Positions 53,563-62,996 of a stretch of DNA of 64,000 nt are shown one piece after another; positions within the stretch are counted from its first letter, which is position 1, and each line of letters begins with the position of its first letter. The stretch spans positions 358,411 to 422,410 of the forward strand of contig NZ_JAJBBR010000008.1 of NCBI RefSeq assembly GCF_020532555.1. Direction: 5' to 3'. The stretch comes from Microvirga lenta (GTDB taxonomy: Bacteria; Pseudomonadota; Alphaproteobacteria; Rhizobiales; Beijerinckiaceae). The notes under the pieces were generated by a model that saw only the letters and a program-made list of their open reading frames with translations, ran no database searches and was not told where the DNA came from. Position numbers and translations under genes: made by a program.

Positions 53563-53745
53563 CCCTCCGATCTCCTCCAGTCTAACCTTTTGATGCTAGG
53601 CCCTATTCCTGCCAAACGCTTTGCCTCTATTCGAAAGGCTCCGCCATTCGTCCCTTCTAGCTTCCACGCCAATGGCGCTGCAAGCCTATAATATTTGCTG
53701 GCTCGACCTCGGGGTGAGAGAGCGGGCTCGGCTCTGCCCCCTGCC

Positions 53746-54507
53746 CTACTTCGCTTTCACGTCCGACGAGGTCTTGTAGATCTGAATCACCTCATCGACG
53801 GAGCCGAACGCTTTAGCCCGGCCGTGTTCGAGCAGAAGGGCCTTGTTGCAAAGATCCCGCAGAACTGAGTTGGAGTGGGACGCCAGCACCATGATCTTCG
53901 ACTGCATCATGAAACCCTCGAGCTGCTCGTTGGCCTTTCTCAGGAAAGCGGCGTCGCCAGTGGCCACCACCTCGTCGAGCAACAGGATATCGGTGTCGAC
54001 ATGGGTCGAAACCGCGAAGGCAAGGCGAGCCCGCATGCCGGAGGAATAGGTGCGCATCGGAAGATCGAGGAACTCACCGAGCTCACTAAACTCGGCGATG
54101 CTGTCGATCTTTCTTCTGATTTCGGCGCGGCTCATCCCGAGAAAGAGACCCCGGATGAAGATGTTGTCGTATCCCGTCGCCTCCATGTCGAGGCCGAAGC
54201 TGAGGTTGAGGAGCGGTGCAACGCGCCCCTCGACGACTATGTGACCCTCCGTAGGGGCATATAGTTTGGCCATGACCCGCAGCAGGGTCGACTTGCCCGC
54301 GCCATTGTGGCCGAGCAGCGCGAGCCGGTCACCGGGCTCCAGGCGAAGAGAAAGCCCATCAAGGGCCCGCACCCGCAGATATCCGGCTCCGCCGTCGGCG
54401 AGCTGACCGCCGACAGCATTGCTCTGGAGTCCGGGATGATTGCCGCGGGCTTTCGTCTGAAGCACCGGAAAGTCAAGCGATATGTTATCCAATTCCAGGA
54501 GAGCCAT
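53746..54507 (-). CDS. Polysaccharide ABC transporter ATP-binding protein (Wzt/KpsT type)
   Basis: A 253-residue ATPase of the ABC-2 polysaccharide exporter family. Walker A is GHNGAGKSTLLRV, the signature region is YSSGMRARLAFA, and Walker B is ILLLDEVVATGDAAF, typical of Wzt and TagH. It lacks the C-terminal carbohydrate-binding domain of O9a-type Wzt, so it resembles the short KpsT/Wzt forms. It pairs with the permease encoded nine bases upstream and drives glycan-lipid export across the inner membrane. Confidence 0.9.
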   Translation of the reverse strand: MALLELDNISLDFPVLQTKARGNHPGLQSNAVGGQLADGGAGYLRVRALDGLSLRLEPGDRLALLGHNGAGKSTLLRVMAKLYAPTEGHIVVEGRVAPLLNLSFGLDMEATGYDNIFIRGLFLGMSRAEIRRKIDSIAEFSELGEFLDLPMRTYSSGMRARLAFAVSTHVDTDILLLDEVVATGDAAFLRKANEQLEGFMMQSKIMVLASHSNSVLRDLCNKALLLEHGRAKAFGSVDEVIQIYKTSSDVKAK

Positions 54508-54516
54508 GACAGCACC

Positions 54517-55341
54517 TCAGATCCAGAGGGCGATCTGACGCCGCCAATGGGCGTAGACCGGCAGCATGATGCACCAGCCCAGCACAGTGATCCCCAGAAC
54601 CACAGCCCAAACGAGCAGGCTCGGGACCTGACCAAGAAGCGGCGCGCGCAGGATTTCCACGAAGTAGTACATAGGGTTGAAGTAGACGAAGATCATACGT
54701 GCGCCTGTCGCGCTCTCCGCATGCCACAGGATCGGAGTGACGAAGAAGATCAGCCGCATCGCGTTGGGTATGAGCTGGCCGAGATCCCTATAGCGCGCAT
54801 TGATGAGCCCGAGCAGCATGGCGACCCAGACGCCGTTCAGAAGGATCAGCGCAAGCGCCGGAAGGGCCAAGAGCACGGCGGGGAATGGCCAGACCTGGAA
54901 GATCAGGAGCACGATGACGAGAACGACGGCGTTATATCCGAAGATCAGGATGTTCTTCCACAGAAGTCGGTAGACGAACACCGTGCTGGGAACAGGGATT
55001 TCCCTGATGGCCGAGGCGTTCGACACAAAGGCGTCCTTACCCTCGTTCACCAGCGCCGAAAGAAAGTTCCACGTGGTGAAGCCCGCCACGAGATAGGGAA
55101 TGTAGTCGTGGACGCTCTGCCCCATGATACCGCTGTACAGCGTTCCCATGCCGAAGGCCACGAAGGCCATACTAAGAGAGATCCAGAGCGGCCCGAGCCG
55201 CGTCTGGCGGTGACGCGACAGCACGTCTCGCCAGCCGAGCGTGAGCCACAGCTCGTGCCAACGCCAACCCTCGCGGACCTCGCGTATCGCTTCCACCAGC
55301 CCGGATCCTTTGCTTCTCAACTTTCCCATCCTTGATGGCAT
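54517..55341 (-). CDS. Polysaccharide ABC-2 transporter permease (Wzm/KpsM type)
   Basis: A 274-residue inner-membrane permease with about six membrane spans. Family blocks: WLTLGWRDVLSRHRQTRLGPLWISL, GFTTWNFLSALVNEGKDAF, and LINARYRDLGQLIPNAMRLIFFVTPILW. It forms the channel with the adjacent ATPase. The ATG at 55341 could be replaced by ATG 55329 (GKLRSKGSGL). The nucleotide-sugar dehydrogenase gene lies 93 bases upstream on the same strand. Confidence 0.9.
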   Translation of the reverse strand: MPSRMGKLRSKGSGLVEAIREVREGWRWHELWLTLGWRDVLSRHRQTRLGPLWISLSMAFVAFGMGTLYSGIMGQSVHDYIPYLVAGFTTWNFLSALVNEGKDAFVSNASAIREIPVPSTVFVYRLLWKNILIFGYNAVVLVIVLLIFQVWPFPAVLLALPALALILLNGVWVAMLLGLINARYRDLGQLIPNAMRLIFFVTPILWHAESATGARMIFVYFNPMYYFVEILRAPLLGQVPSLLVWAVVLGITVLGWCIMLPVYAHWRRQIALWI

Positions 55342-55434
55342 GTCCGAATCCGGAACCGCCGACCTCGATCGGCCTGCGATGCCCTGGTCAAGGGCCTCGC
55401 CTTAGCCCGCTTTCTTTACCGCCTGCCTCTCGGC

Positions 55435-56742
55435 TTATGCCTTGACCACATTGTCGCGGGTCCCGAGATAGCGTCCTCGGGTGTCCACAATCAGCTGCGC
55501 GTGCTTCTCGATCAGCCCGTAGTCGAACCGGTCGTGGTCCGTAGCAAGGAGCACGAGGTCGAAGCCGGAGAGCACCTCCGGCGTCAGATCGATGCTGTCG
55601 AGCTGGAACGAGTAGCGGCGCATCTTCGGGAAGTGCGGCACGTGCGGGTCGCTGTACGCGATATGAGCCCCCTTGGCTTCAAGCATGCTCATAAGCTCGA
55701 CGGAGGGGGATTCCCGCATGTCGTCCACATTCTTCTTATAGGCAATGCCGAGGACCAGGATCCGGCTGCCGCGGATCGATTTCTCTCGGTCGTTGAGAGC
55801 ATCGGAAATTTTTTCGACCACCCATTCGGGCATCGTGCTGTTGATCTCGCCCGCGAGCTCGATGAAGCGCGTATGCAGACCGTATTCGCGCGCCTTCCAG
55901 GTCAGATAGAAGGGATCGATGGGAATGCAGTGCCCGCCAAGGCCGGGACCGGGATAGTAGGGAACGAACCCGAACGGCTTGGTCGCGGCCGCACGGATGA
56001 CTTCGTGGATATCGATCCCCATGCGGTCGGCGATGATCTTCATCTCGTTGACGAGGCCGATATTGACTGCACGATGGATGTTCTCGAGCAGCTTGGTCAG
56101 CTCGGCGGCCTGGGTCGAGCTCACCGGAACGACCTTGTCGATGACTTGGCCATAGAGAGCGATCCCCACCTCCAGACAGGCCGGCGTGGTGCCGCCGCAC
56201 ACTTTAGGGATGTTGCGCGTGCTGAATTTCGGGTTGCCTGGGTCCTCGCGCTCTGGGGAGAAGACCAGGAAGGCGTCCTGGCCGACAGTGAGGCCGACCT
56301 TCTCGATTCGGGGCCGCAGCTCCTCTTCGGTCGTGCCGGGATAGGTGGTGCTCTCCAGGGAGACCACTTGGCCGCCTCGCAGGTGCGGCAAAAGCGCCTC
56401 CACCGTGTTCAGGACGAAGCTCAAGTCCGGCTCGCGGTACTTGTTGAGGGGCGTCGGGACGCACAGAATCAGAGCATCGGCCTCGCGAGCACGAGACAGG
56501 TCGGAGGTAGGCTCGAAGCCGTTCCTGACCGCTTCGGCGATCCCTTCGGCCGGAATGTGTTCGATATAGGTCTGCCCGCGGTTGATGATCTCGACCTTGC
56601 TCTGGTCGATGTCGAAGCCGATGACCTTGTAGCCGGTCTCGGCGTAGCGGAGCGAAAGCGGCAAGCCGACATAGCCCAATCCAACGACCCCGATAACCGC
56701 CGTCTTGTCGTTCAGCTTTTGAAGCAGCGCATCTTTGTTCAT
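55435..56742 (-). CDS. Nucleotide-sugar dehydrogenase (UDP-GlcNAc/ManNAc dehydrogenase type)
   Basis: A 435-residue NAD-dependent dehydrogenase that oxidises C6 of a UDP-hexose or UDP-HexNAc to the uronate. N-terminal fold [29 protein letters not shown]; catalytic Cys272 in [37 protein letters not shown]-terminal [20 protein letters not shown]. The pattern is nearer to the WbpA/WecC group than to UDP-glucose dehydrogenase, but the substrate is not certain. The ATG at 56742 gives the usual family length; no strong Shine-Dalgarno is present. Confidence 0.9.
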   Translation of the reverse strand: MNKDALLQKLNDKTAVIGVVGLGYVGLPLSLRYAETGYKVIGFDIDQSKVEIINRGQTYIEHIPAEGIAEAVRNGFEPTSDLSRAREADALILCVPTPLNKYREPDLSFVLNTVEALLPHLRGGQVVSLESTTYPGTTEEELRPRIEKVGLTVGQDAFLVFSPEREDPGNPKFSTRNIPKVCGGTTPACLEVGIALYGQVIDKVVPVSSTQAAELTKLLENIHRAVNIGLVNEMKIIADRMGIDIHEVIRAAATKPFGFVPYYPGPGLGGHCIPIDPFYLTWKAREYGLHTRFIELAGEINSTMPEWVVEKISDALNDREKSIRGSRILVLGIAYKKNVDDMRESPSVELMSMLEAKGAHIAYSDPHVPHFPKMRRYSFQLDSIDLTPEVLSGFDLVLLATDHDRFDYGLIEKHAQLIVDTRGRYLGTRDNVVKA

Positions 56743-57221
56743 GAGGAATCCCGGCCTCGCCTTCTTTGGACAGCGGACCAACCAAAAGGCATGATCGGGC
56801 CCGCAAGGGCTCCGGAAGGCGCCACAGGCCCGCCGGAACCGGAAAAGCGGCAGTCACCTAGCCAAGAGACCTTGGCTAGGGCCGCGCGCACGCCGCTATA
56901 CCTCCTTGGCGTGCGGCCAGCAACCGTCATGGAACATTGGATCGTCAGCGTTTCAGCCGGATCGCAAGGCGGGAGTATGCCCCAGAAGGCCCATGCCGCC
57001 GGCGGGCGCCCCTCCGAGGGCCGGGCGGCGTATAGTTTCCTAACAGTATGCGCCCTCCCCGGGAAGCGTAGCCATGTGGCGATTCGCCTGAACCGGACCC
57101 AGCGCCTCACGCAAGTCACTCAGGAGCACCTGGCTCGCAACCGGCAGCCACGCCCTCTTCCTCGTGCTTGCTCAGGCCCTGAGACCGCTCTACTAGACGT
57201 TCCGAGTCCCGGAGGACGGCC
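56743..57221. other. Divergent promoter region
   Basis: About 480 bases between the minus-strand dehydrogenase and the plus-strand rhamnosyltransferase-like gene. I see no gene or RNA. It should contain promoters in both directions. Confidence 0.5.
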
Positions 57222-58118
57222 ATGCGCGTTCTGGCGATCGCCATCACATACAATCCCGAAACAGCCTTGCTGGCCGACGTTCTGAAGGCGATTGCTCCGC
57301 AGGTTCAAGGGATCGTCGTGGTCGACAACGGGTCGGCCAATGTGAGCAGCATTCGCGACATCGCCGCGATAGTCGGCGCGCAGATCATCGCCAACGATCA
57401 GAATCTCGGAATTGCCGCCGCCCAGAACCAGGGTGTCTCGCAGGCGCGGGCTGACGGCTTCTCGCACGTGCTGCTGCTCGATCAGGATACCGTCCTGTCG
57501 CCCGGTGTCGTGGCCGAACTGATGCAGAACTTGGAAGAACTCGAACGTCGCCAGGAACGCGTGGCTGCCATCGGCCCAGCCTATTACGAGATCAATAGCC
57601 AGCGGCGGACCAGGGCGTACCACGCCAGCGCCACGCGCATTTCCCGGATCCCTCTGGACGGCGGCACCCAGCCGGTCGCCAGCGACTTCATCATTGCCTC
57701 GGGCTCCCTCATCGCGCTCGCCGTCTTCGATGAGGTCGGGGGATTCTATGAGGATCTCTTCATCGACCTTGTTGATGTGGAATGGTGCTTCCGGGCTCGC
57801 GCCGCGGGCTACCGGAGCTTCTTGGCGCCGACGGCGGCCGTGGAACACCGCCTGGGAAGCGGCACCGTAAAGGTCGGCTCCCGCGAAGTTGCCCTCCATG
57901 TGCCGATAAGGAACTATTACTGGGTCAGGAATGCGCTCTGGCTCGCGCGGCGGTCCTGCACGCCGGCGGCATGGCGACTGTACTTCATCAGTCGATGCCT
58001 GGCCTTTCTGGGGGTGTACACCACCGCCGCCGATCAGCGGAAATTACGGCTGAAACTCATCGTCCGCGGCTTCCAGGACGGCCTCAGAGGCAAGCTGGGC
58101 CGCATACCCCAGCGATAG
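57222..58118 (+). CDS. Family-2 glycosyltransferase (rhamnosyltransferase-like)
   Basis: A 298-residue GT2 enzyme of the RfbF/WbbL type: VLAIAITYNPETALLADVLKAIAPQVQGIVVVDNGSAN, LLLDQDTVLSPG, VGGFYEDLFIDLVDVEWCFRARAAGYRSF and a C-terminal amphipathic region binding the membrane (VRNYYWVRNALWLARR-like). With dTDP-rhamnose made at this locus, rhamnose transfer is likely. The ATG at 57222 follows GGAGGA. It is convergent with the acyltransferase gene, stops 17 bases apart. Confidence 0.88.
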   Translation: MRVLAIAITYNPETALLADVLKAIAPQVQGIVVVDNGSANVSSIRDIAAIVGAQIIANDQNLGIAAAQNQGVSQARADGFSHVLLLDQDTVLSPGVVAELMQNLEELERRQERVAAIGPAYYEINSQRRTRAYHASATRISRIPLDGGTQPVASDFIIASGSLIALAVFDEVGGFYEDLFIDLVDVEWCFRARAAGYRSFLAPTAAVEHRLGSGTVKVGSREVALHVPIRNYYWVRNALWLARRSCTPAAWRLYFISRCLAFLGVYTTAADQRKLRLKLIVRGFQDGLRGKLGRIPQR

Positions 58119-58135
58119 CCCCTGACGAGATCGAC

Positions 58136-58744
58136 TTAACGAGCCGGCACGCCGATGACGCTCGCGCCGGCGGGAACGTCCCTGACCACGACAGCTCCCA
58201 TCCCGATGACAGCGCCTTTGCCAATCCGAAGGTGTCGCCCGGGCGAACCGTTGCGAATGACCGCTCCTGCCCCCACGAAGACGCCGTCCTCGATATGGAC
58301 CCAGCCATTGCAGGAGACCCGAGGTGCGAACGTAACATAATCGCCGATGATGCAGTCATGGGAGACTTGGCAAAAACTATTTCCTTGGAAATGCCGCCCG
58401 ATCAGAGCGGAGTTGTTGATGACCGAATAATCGCACAGCACCGACCCCTCTCCGATCTTAGCCGAGGACGAAACAATCGCCGTCGAAGCAACGATCGTGG
58501 CGAGCGGCTGATGTGAAAACCGGACAGATAAAGTCCTGCGGTCGTCGGAACTGCCGACGGCAAAACAGATCTTGTCGCTCGGACGCAGGTCGGTCGGACG
58601 GATCACCGGAATGCCCTGGACCGGCCCATCAGGTTCATCCGTGACGAATACGAGGTCGATGGGATCGGTGGAGGAAATTCCCCGTCGGACGATATCCGCG
58701 ACCTCGCGTCCCATTCCGCCACATCCGAAAATTGCCAACCGCAT
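58136..58744 (-). CDS. NeuD-type sugar O/N-acyltransferase (left-handed beta-helix)
   Basis: A 202-residue acyltransferase. A Rossmann-like N-terminal domain (RLAIFGCGGMGREVADIVRRG) is followed by hexapeptide repeats forming a beta-helix (ASTAIVSSSAKIGEGSVLCDYSVIN; FAPRVSCNGWVHIEDGVFVGAGAVIRNG; IGKGAVIGMGAVVVRDVP). This is the NeuD/PglD design, which acetylates amino sugars. The active-site His is probably in CQVSHDCIIGDY. Its likely partner is the DegT-type aminotransferase at 59083. The ATG at 58744 is preferred; longer frames start in low-complexity sequence. Confidence 0.88.
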   Translation of the reverse strand: MRLAIFGCGGMGREVADIVRRGISSTDPIDLVFVTDEPDGPVQGIPVIRPTDLRPSDKICFAVGSSDDRRTLSVRFSHQPLATIVASTAIVSSSAKIGEGSVLCDYSVINNSALIGRHFQGNSFCQVSHDCIIGDYVTFAPRVSCNGWVHIEDGVFVGAGAVIRNGSPGRHLRIGKGAVIGMGAVVVRDVPAGASVIGVPAR

Positions 58745-59082
58745 CCCGCAAAAGTCCCCATCGTCCCGCGCCGGAGGGCTCTGAGAAGCCTGTCTGGCGG
58801 CCATTTCCCCCGCATGAATTCCGGAGGTTGGGTTACCGTTCGAACGGGGAGAATAGAGCATCACGCTTCAAAAGTGGATCTATGTATTCGCCATTAGGGA
58901 CCTCTTCGCCGCCCACCTTTACGGGAGCCGCCGGGGTTGCGCGACTCGGTCGGCTCTTCCTCTCCTAGGAGAGAGGATCCGGTGTTCTTGCTCATGGTCT
59001 CCCTTTTGTTTATTGGGCAGTTTCCCGCCGTGCGGGGGCGTTCCATTCTCGGAATGACGTAAGCAGGGCCCAGGAGAGTGAC
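58745..59082. other. Divergent promoter region
   Basis: About 340 bases between the acyltransferase (minus) and the aminotransferase (plus). No gene supported. It contains the CAGGAGAG ribosome binding site of the aminotransferase at 59071-59078. Confidence 0.5.
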
Positions 59083-60198
59083 TTGGCCGAAACGAATTCT
59101 CTGCAGACACAGGTCCTCGTACCTGTTCTCCCGACCTTAGAGATGATCCGCCCGTACCTGGAATCGATTGACCGGACCCATATCTATTCCAATGACGGCC
59201 CCCTGAACCGCCTGTTCTGCCTGGAACTCGCCAAGTATCTAGAGGGACGCATCACGCCTCCTGCAACGATTGTGGCCACGACGGTTTCCAACGGAACCAT
59301 CGCGATCGAACTCGCCCTCAAGGCGTCGGCCAAAAGGGATGCACGATACATCATGCTTCCCGCTTACACGTTTATCGCTACCGCACATGCGGTGAAGAAC
59401 GCAGGATTCGAACCATTCTTCCTGGACGTCGATGAGGAGCTTCTCACAATTACCCCCGAGATCGTGCGTGCCGCGCTCTCGGAGTGCGACGCACCGGCCG
59501 CCGTCATTGTCGTGAGTCCATTTGGAGGGCCTGTGCAGACGTCGGGCTGGGAGCAGTTCGAGGATGAGACAGGCATACCGGTAATCTTCGATTGCGCTGC
59601 AGCCATAACGTCAATCCGCTCGGTCTCGCGGCAACCGATGTGTATCAGCCTGCATGCGACGAAGATGATAGGCGTCGGTGAGGGTGGAGCAGTCATTTCA
59701 ACGGATGCGGATCTCATCGCACGGATCCGGCAGGCGGCGTCCTTCGGCTTCACACCGGACAGCAGGATATCGGAAGTCGTAGGTGGAAACTATCGCCTCT
59801 CGGAATATGCAGCCGCCATCGGCCTCTCCTCCCTCGAATCGGTCGACGGCAAGGTGTCGTTGCTATTCGACAAGGCTCGAATCTACAGAGAAAATTTCAG
59901 CGGCAACCCTGTTCGCTTTCAACCTGGTTTCGGCCAGGACTGGATTGCCATGACGATGAATGTTATCCTAGAGGGGGCACGTGTCCAGCGGGTCCTGGAT
60001 ACCCTTGACCGACATCGGCTTCCATGGCGACGGTGGTGGTCCCTCGGGTGTCACACCCATCCGGCCTTCGCAAACTCCGCCCGTACAGAACTGCCAGTCA
60101 CCGAAGTTGTCGCGTACAACACGATCGGTCTGCCTTTCCACGTCGAGATCTCGGAACAGGAGATCGCTCGGATTAGCAGAATCGTTACAGACGCATAG
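59083..60198 (+). CDS. DegT/DnrJ/EryC1/StrS family aminotransferase
   Basis: A 371-residue PLP enzyme that aminates a keto-sugar nucleotide. The internal aldimine Lys194 is in SLHATKMIGVGEGGAVIS, with FDCAAAI before it and GGNYRLSEYAAAIGLSSLES after. Length is typical. Translation starts at TTG 59083 behind CAGGAGAG at 59071-59078. It probably makes an amino sugar that the NeuD-type acyltransferase then acylates, for use by the neighbouring glycosyltransferases. The 4-keto substrate may come from the RfbB product, but this is inference. Confidence 0.9.
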   Translation: MAETNSLQTQVLVPVLPTLEMIRPYLESIDRTHIYSNDGPLNRLFCLELAKYLEGRITPPATIVATTVSNGTIAIELALKASAKRDARYIMLPAYTFIATAHAVKNAGFEPFFLDVDEELLTITPEIVRAALSECDAPAAVIVVSPFGGPVQTSGWEQFEDETGIPVIFDCAAAITSIRSVSRQPMCISLHATKMIGVGEGGAVISTDADLIARIRQAASFGFTPDSRISEVVGGNYRLSEYAAAIGLSSLESVDGKVSLLFDKARIYRENFSGNPVRFQPGFGQDWIAMTMNVILEGARVQRVLDTLDRHRLPWRRWWSLGCHTHPAFANSARTELPVTEVVAYNTIGLPFHVEISEQEIARISRIVTDA

Positions 60199-60209
60199 GA
60201 TTTGCCGCT

Positions 60210-61424
60210 ATGGCGCCCCAGGTGAGCTTCATCGTGCTGTCATTCAACTATGCCCACTACATCGGGCAGACCATCGACAGCATTCTCAAGCAGACGATGG
60301 GAGACTTCGAACTCATCGTCATCGACGACAACTCGCGAGACAATTCCGTGGAGGTCGTAAAGACCTTCGACGATCCGCGCATCAAGTTGATCAGGAACGA
60401 GAAGAACTTAGGAGGAGCCGGCTCGTTCAACAAGGCGTTTCAGCATTCCAGCGGAACCTTTATTTCGAATGTCGATGCGGACGATTGGATCGAGCCGGAG
60501 AAGACCGAAAAACAACTCCAGGCAGCGCAAGAACATTCGGCAGATATCGTCGGGACATGGGTTAACTACGTCGACGAATCCGGATCGCTGCACCCAAACA
60601 GCGAGGCGCTTGAGGTAATTGCGAGTCGGCAGGCGGACTACAACCTCCCGAGCACTTGGATCGTGCAAAACAGCTTTTGCAGATCATCGACGCTCATTAA
60701 GCGATCATTCCACGAGAAATTCGGGCTGATGGACCCTGAGCTTGTTCGCGCTCCAGATTTTGAGCTTTGGCTCAGAGCCTTGAGCGGCGGACAGCGCTTC
60801 CATATGGTCCAGGAAAAGCTGACGAACTACAGGCTGCATTCCGGCGGAGTGACACACGCCGATCCCATTGGAAGCTACCTTGAGATCGCGTACACATTCA
60901 GGAAGAATATGCTTCCTCTTCTGAATAAATGGGGGGATCAGAAGTCAAAAGCCGAACTGTTCGATTGGTTCATGGTGGCGCCACAGGCCTTGGAACTTCC
61001 CCCGAAGCAGCGGTTCCGCGTCCTTGGATACTTAGCCTCCGCCAATCGAGAGCTATCATACCGCGAGTTCCGCGACTGGATTATGGTTGATTCCAACCAA
61101 GAGAGCGAGAATGCCGAGGAAATCGGCAGAAACATCGCGTGCATTTTCCGCTATGGCGCAGCCAGCGCGAAACTTATCGAAGAGAGAAGATACTCAGTCA
61201 AGCTGGAAGAGGCACGCGATTGGTGGCAAAAGAAAAGCAATGAATGGGAAATGTCTTTTCGCGAGAGCCGTCAGAAGTGCGACACCTTGAAGGCGGATCT
61301 GCGTGCCGCAAGACGCGCGGCGGCAATTGCTGAAAAGTCAGCGAAAGCGGCCATCGCGCAGCAGCAGTCGAGCGGCACCGGCCTCAAGGGTAAAATTCGC
61401 CGGATCTTACAGCTTGTGAAGTAA
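60210..61424 (+). CDS. Family-2 glycosyltransferase with C-terminal coiled coil
   Basis: A 404-residue enzyme. The GT2 domain is at residues 1-220 (VSFIVLSFNYAHYIGQTIDSILKQTMGDFELIVIDDNSRDNS; NVDADDWIEPEKTEK; WLRALSGGQRFHMVQEKLTNYRLH). The middle is helical, and the last about 90 residues are charged and helical (KLEEARDWWQKKSNEWEMSFRE; KADLRAARRAAAIAEKSAKAA), predicted coiled coil. It follows the aminotransferase by 11 bases and is likely co-transcribed. The donor and acceptor are unknown. Confidence 0.87.
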   Translation: MAPQVSFIVLSFNYAHYIGQTIDSILKQTMGDFELIVIDDNSRDNSVEVVKTFDDPRIKLIRNEKNLGGAGSFNKAFQHSSGTFISNVDADDWIEPEKTEKQLQAAQEHSADIVGTWVNYVDESGSLHPNSEALEVIASRQADYNLPSTWIVQNSFCRSSTLIKRSFHEKFGLMDPELVRAPDFELWLRALSGGQRFHMVQEKLTNYRLHSGGVTHADPIGSYLEIAYTFRKNMLPLLNKWGDQKSKAELFDWFMVAPQALELPPKQRFRVLGYLASANRELSYREFRDWIMVDSNQESENAEEIGRNIACIFRYGAASAKLIEERRYSVKLEEARDWWQKKSNEWEMSFRESRQKCDTLKADLRAARRAAAIAEKSAKAAIAQQQSSGTGLKGKIRRILQLVK

Positions 61425-61741
61425 CGGACCTGTAGCGTTCTTTGCGTGGAGGATCCGATGTGCTTTCAAGAATACCACGCACAAGAAGAGAGCGGCCCCC
61501 ACACCAGTGAAAATGCTCTCAGGCACTGACCTGAAAGGCGGAAACGGCTTTGCGGTGGATGATGCACAAGAACTAAGACCTTGAAGCCGAGATGCGGCGG
61601 CAAAAAAGATCCGCAATAGCAAAACGAGAACCCCCGTTTCACCGACATGGACTTCAGTTCCGCACGATGTGATCACCCTGCGCCCGCTCTTCTACGCCCC
61701 GATACACGCCCTCTACGCCCCCGATAAAGGTATGCTATTTC
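61425..61741. other. Intergenic stretch
   Basis: About 320 bases with no supported gene, between two plus-strand glycosyltransferase genes. It may hold a promoter for the 61742 gene. Confidence 0.45.
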
Positions 61742-62791
61742 ATGACGCATGTTTTGGCACTGCTACCCTTCCCGGTAAAGAGCTTTTTGCACCTGTCCAC
61801 GCTTCGGTCGCTTAGTGAGCACGGCGTCCATGTTCATATCGCCGTCGAATCCATGGATGCCTCTCCTTATGCGAGTGATTCACTGGATGATTTTGTCCAG
61901 ATGCGGTCCCTTACGGACTTGTCGGCGGAGGACTACTCCCGCCATTCCTCCGTTCTGGCGGGATTGATCGAGGCGCGGGGCATTTCAGCAATACTGCAGA
62001 TCGGTGCAAGCATGAGCTATCCTCTGCTCCCCGAACTGAAGATGAGGTTTCCCCATATTCGCATCATCGACCTCATGTTGAACCCTTATGGTCACAACTG
62101 GGACCATTTTCTTTTCGAGAACGTCATAGACACCGTTGTCGTCGAGTCAGAGTTCATGGCGGACGTGATAAGGAATTCGACGATGCGCCCTGCACGAGAT
62201 ATCCGCGTCGTTCGAAGTGGAACACGAATAGGGGGCGCATATTCCACGCTGCAGACGACTCGCCCCCTGACGGTCGGCTATGCCGGACGCCTGAGCGAGG
62301 AAAAGGCGCCGGTCGAGTTCGTTAGGGTCGTCCAGCAGGCCTCGCAGAGGATCTCAGCTCAGTTCAAGATCTTCGGAAAAGGTCCTATGGAACGGGAAGT
62401 TTTGGCGGCGATCCGACGGGCAGATCTGCAGGAGCGGATCTCCATGGAGGGGTTTGCCCCAACGAATGTGGAGGCACTCTCCTCACTGGACGTTCTGATC
62501 GTGCCGTCGCGGTTTGATGGTCGACCGGCCGCCATCATGGAGGCGAGTGCTCTCGGCGTCGTGACAATCGCGGCTGGAGTCGGCGGAATTCCGGAAATGC
62601 TTCAGGACGGAGTGAACGGCTTCTGCCTCACGCCGTGGAGCGTGCCTGCTGCCGTCGACCGTCTATGTGCACTCGCCGAGAACAAGGAACTGCTTGAGTC
62701 GATGAGACGAGCATCACGGGCCTTCGCCGAAGTGGAGTTCAACTACGACAGAATGGTGCTGAGCTACGCCGATATCCTGAGGGCTGCCTAA
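61742..62791 (+). CDS. Family-4 glycosyltransferase
   Basis: A 349-residue GT-B fold enzyme. The N-terminal acceptor domain begins VLALLPFPVKSFLHLSTLRSL. The donor domain includes LTVGYAGRLSEEKAPVEFVRVVQQ, FKIFGKGPMEREVLAAIRRADL, and the E-x7-E type motif in IVPSRFDGRPAAIMEASALGVVTIA. It transfers a sugar from a nucleotide donor in the cytoplasm. It is the last gene of the polysaccharide locus visible. The ATG at 61742 has no strong Shine-Dalgarno. Confidence 0.9.
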   Translation: MTHVLALLPFPVKSFLHLSTLRSLSEHGVHVHIAVESMDASPYASDSLDDFVQMRSLTDLSAEDYSRHSSVLAGLIEARGISAILQIGASMSYPLLPELKMRFPHIRIIDLMLNPYGHNWDHFLFENVIDTVVVESEFMADVIRNSTMRPARDIRVVRSGTRIGGAYSTLQTTRPLTVGYAGRLSEEKAPVEFVRVVQQASQRISAQFKIFGKGPMEREVLAAIRRADLQERISMEGFAPTNVEALSSLDVLIVPSRFDGRPAAIMEASALGVVTIAAGVGGIPEMLQDGVNGFCLTPWSVPAAVDRLCALAENKELLESMRRASRAFAEVEFNYDRMVLSYADILRAA

Positions 62792-62996
62792 AGCATCGGA
62801 TGACCTCCAAAAGTGCAAATCCACTTTTATCCAACAGTTTGACGAAGTGGGTCCGCTTCGCCTTCTGAGAGCACGACACCCCTCACATCTCCATGACGGG
62901 TAAAGTCAAGCGGCGGAGCGGCCCGCGCCTCGCTCCGCAGTCAGGCCTGGAATTCGCCCAAGAGGTGAAGCGTCGAAGAAGGCATTCTCGAAAGGC
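62792..62996. other. Convergent intergenic stretch
   Basis: About 200 bases between the GT4 gene and the tandem-repeat gene, which converge. No strong terminator hairpin seen. Confidence 0.4.
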
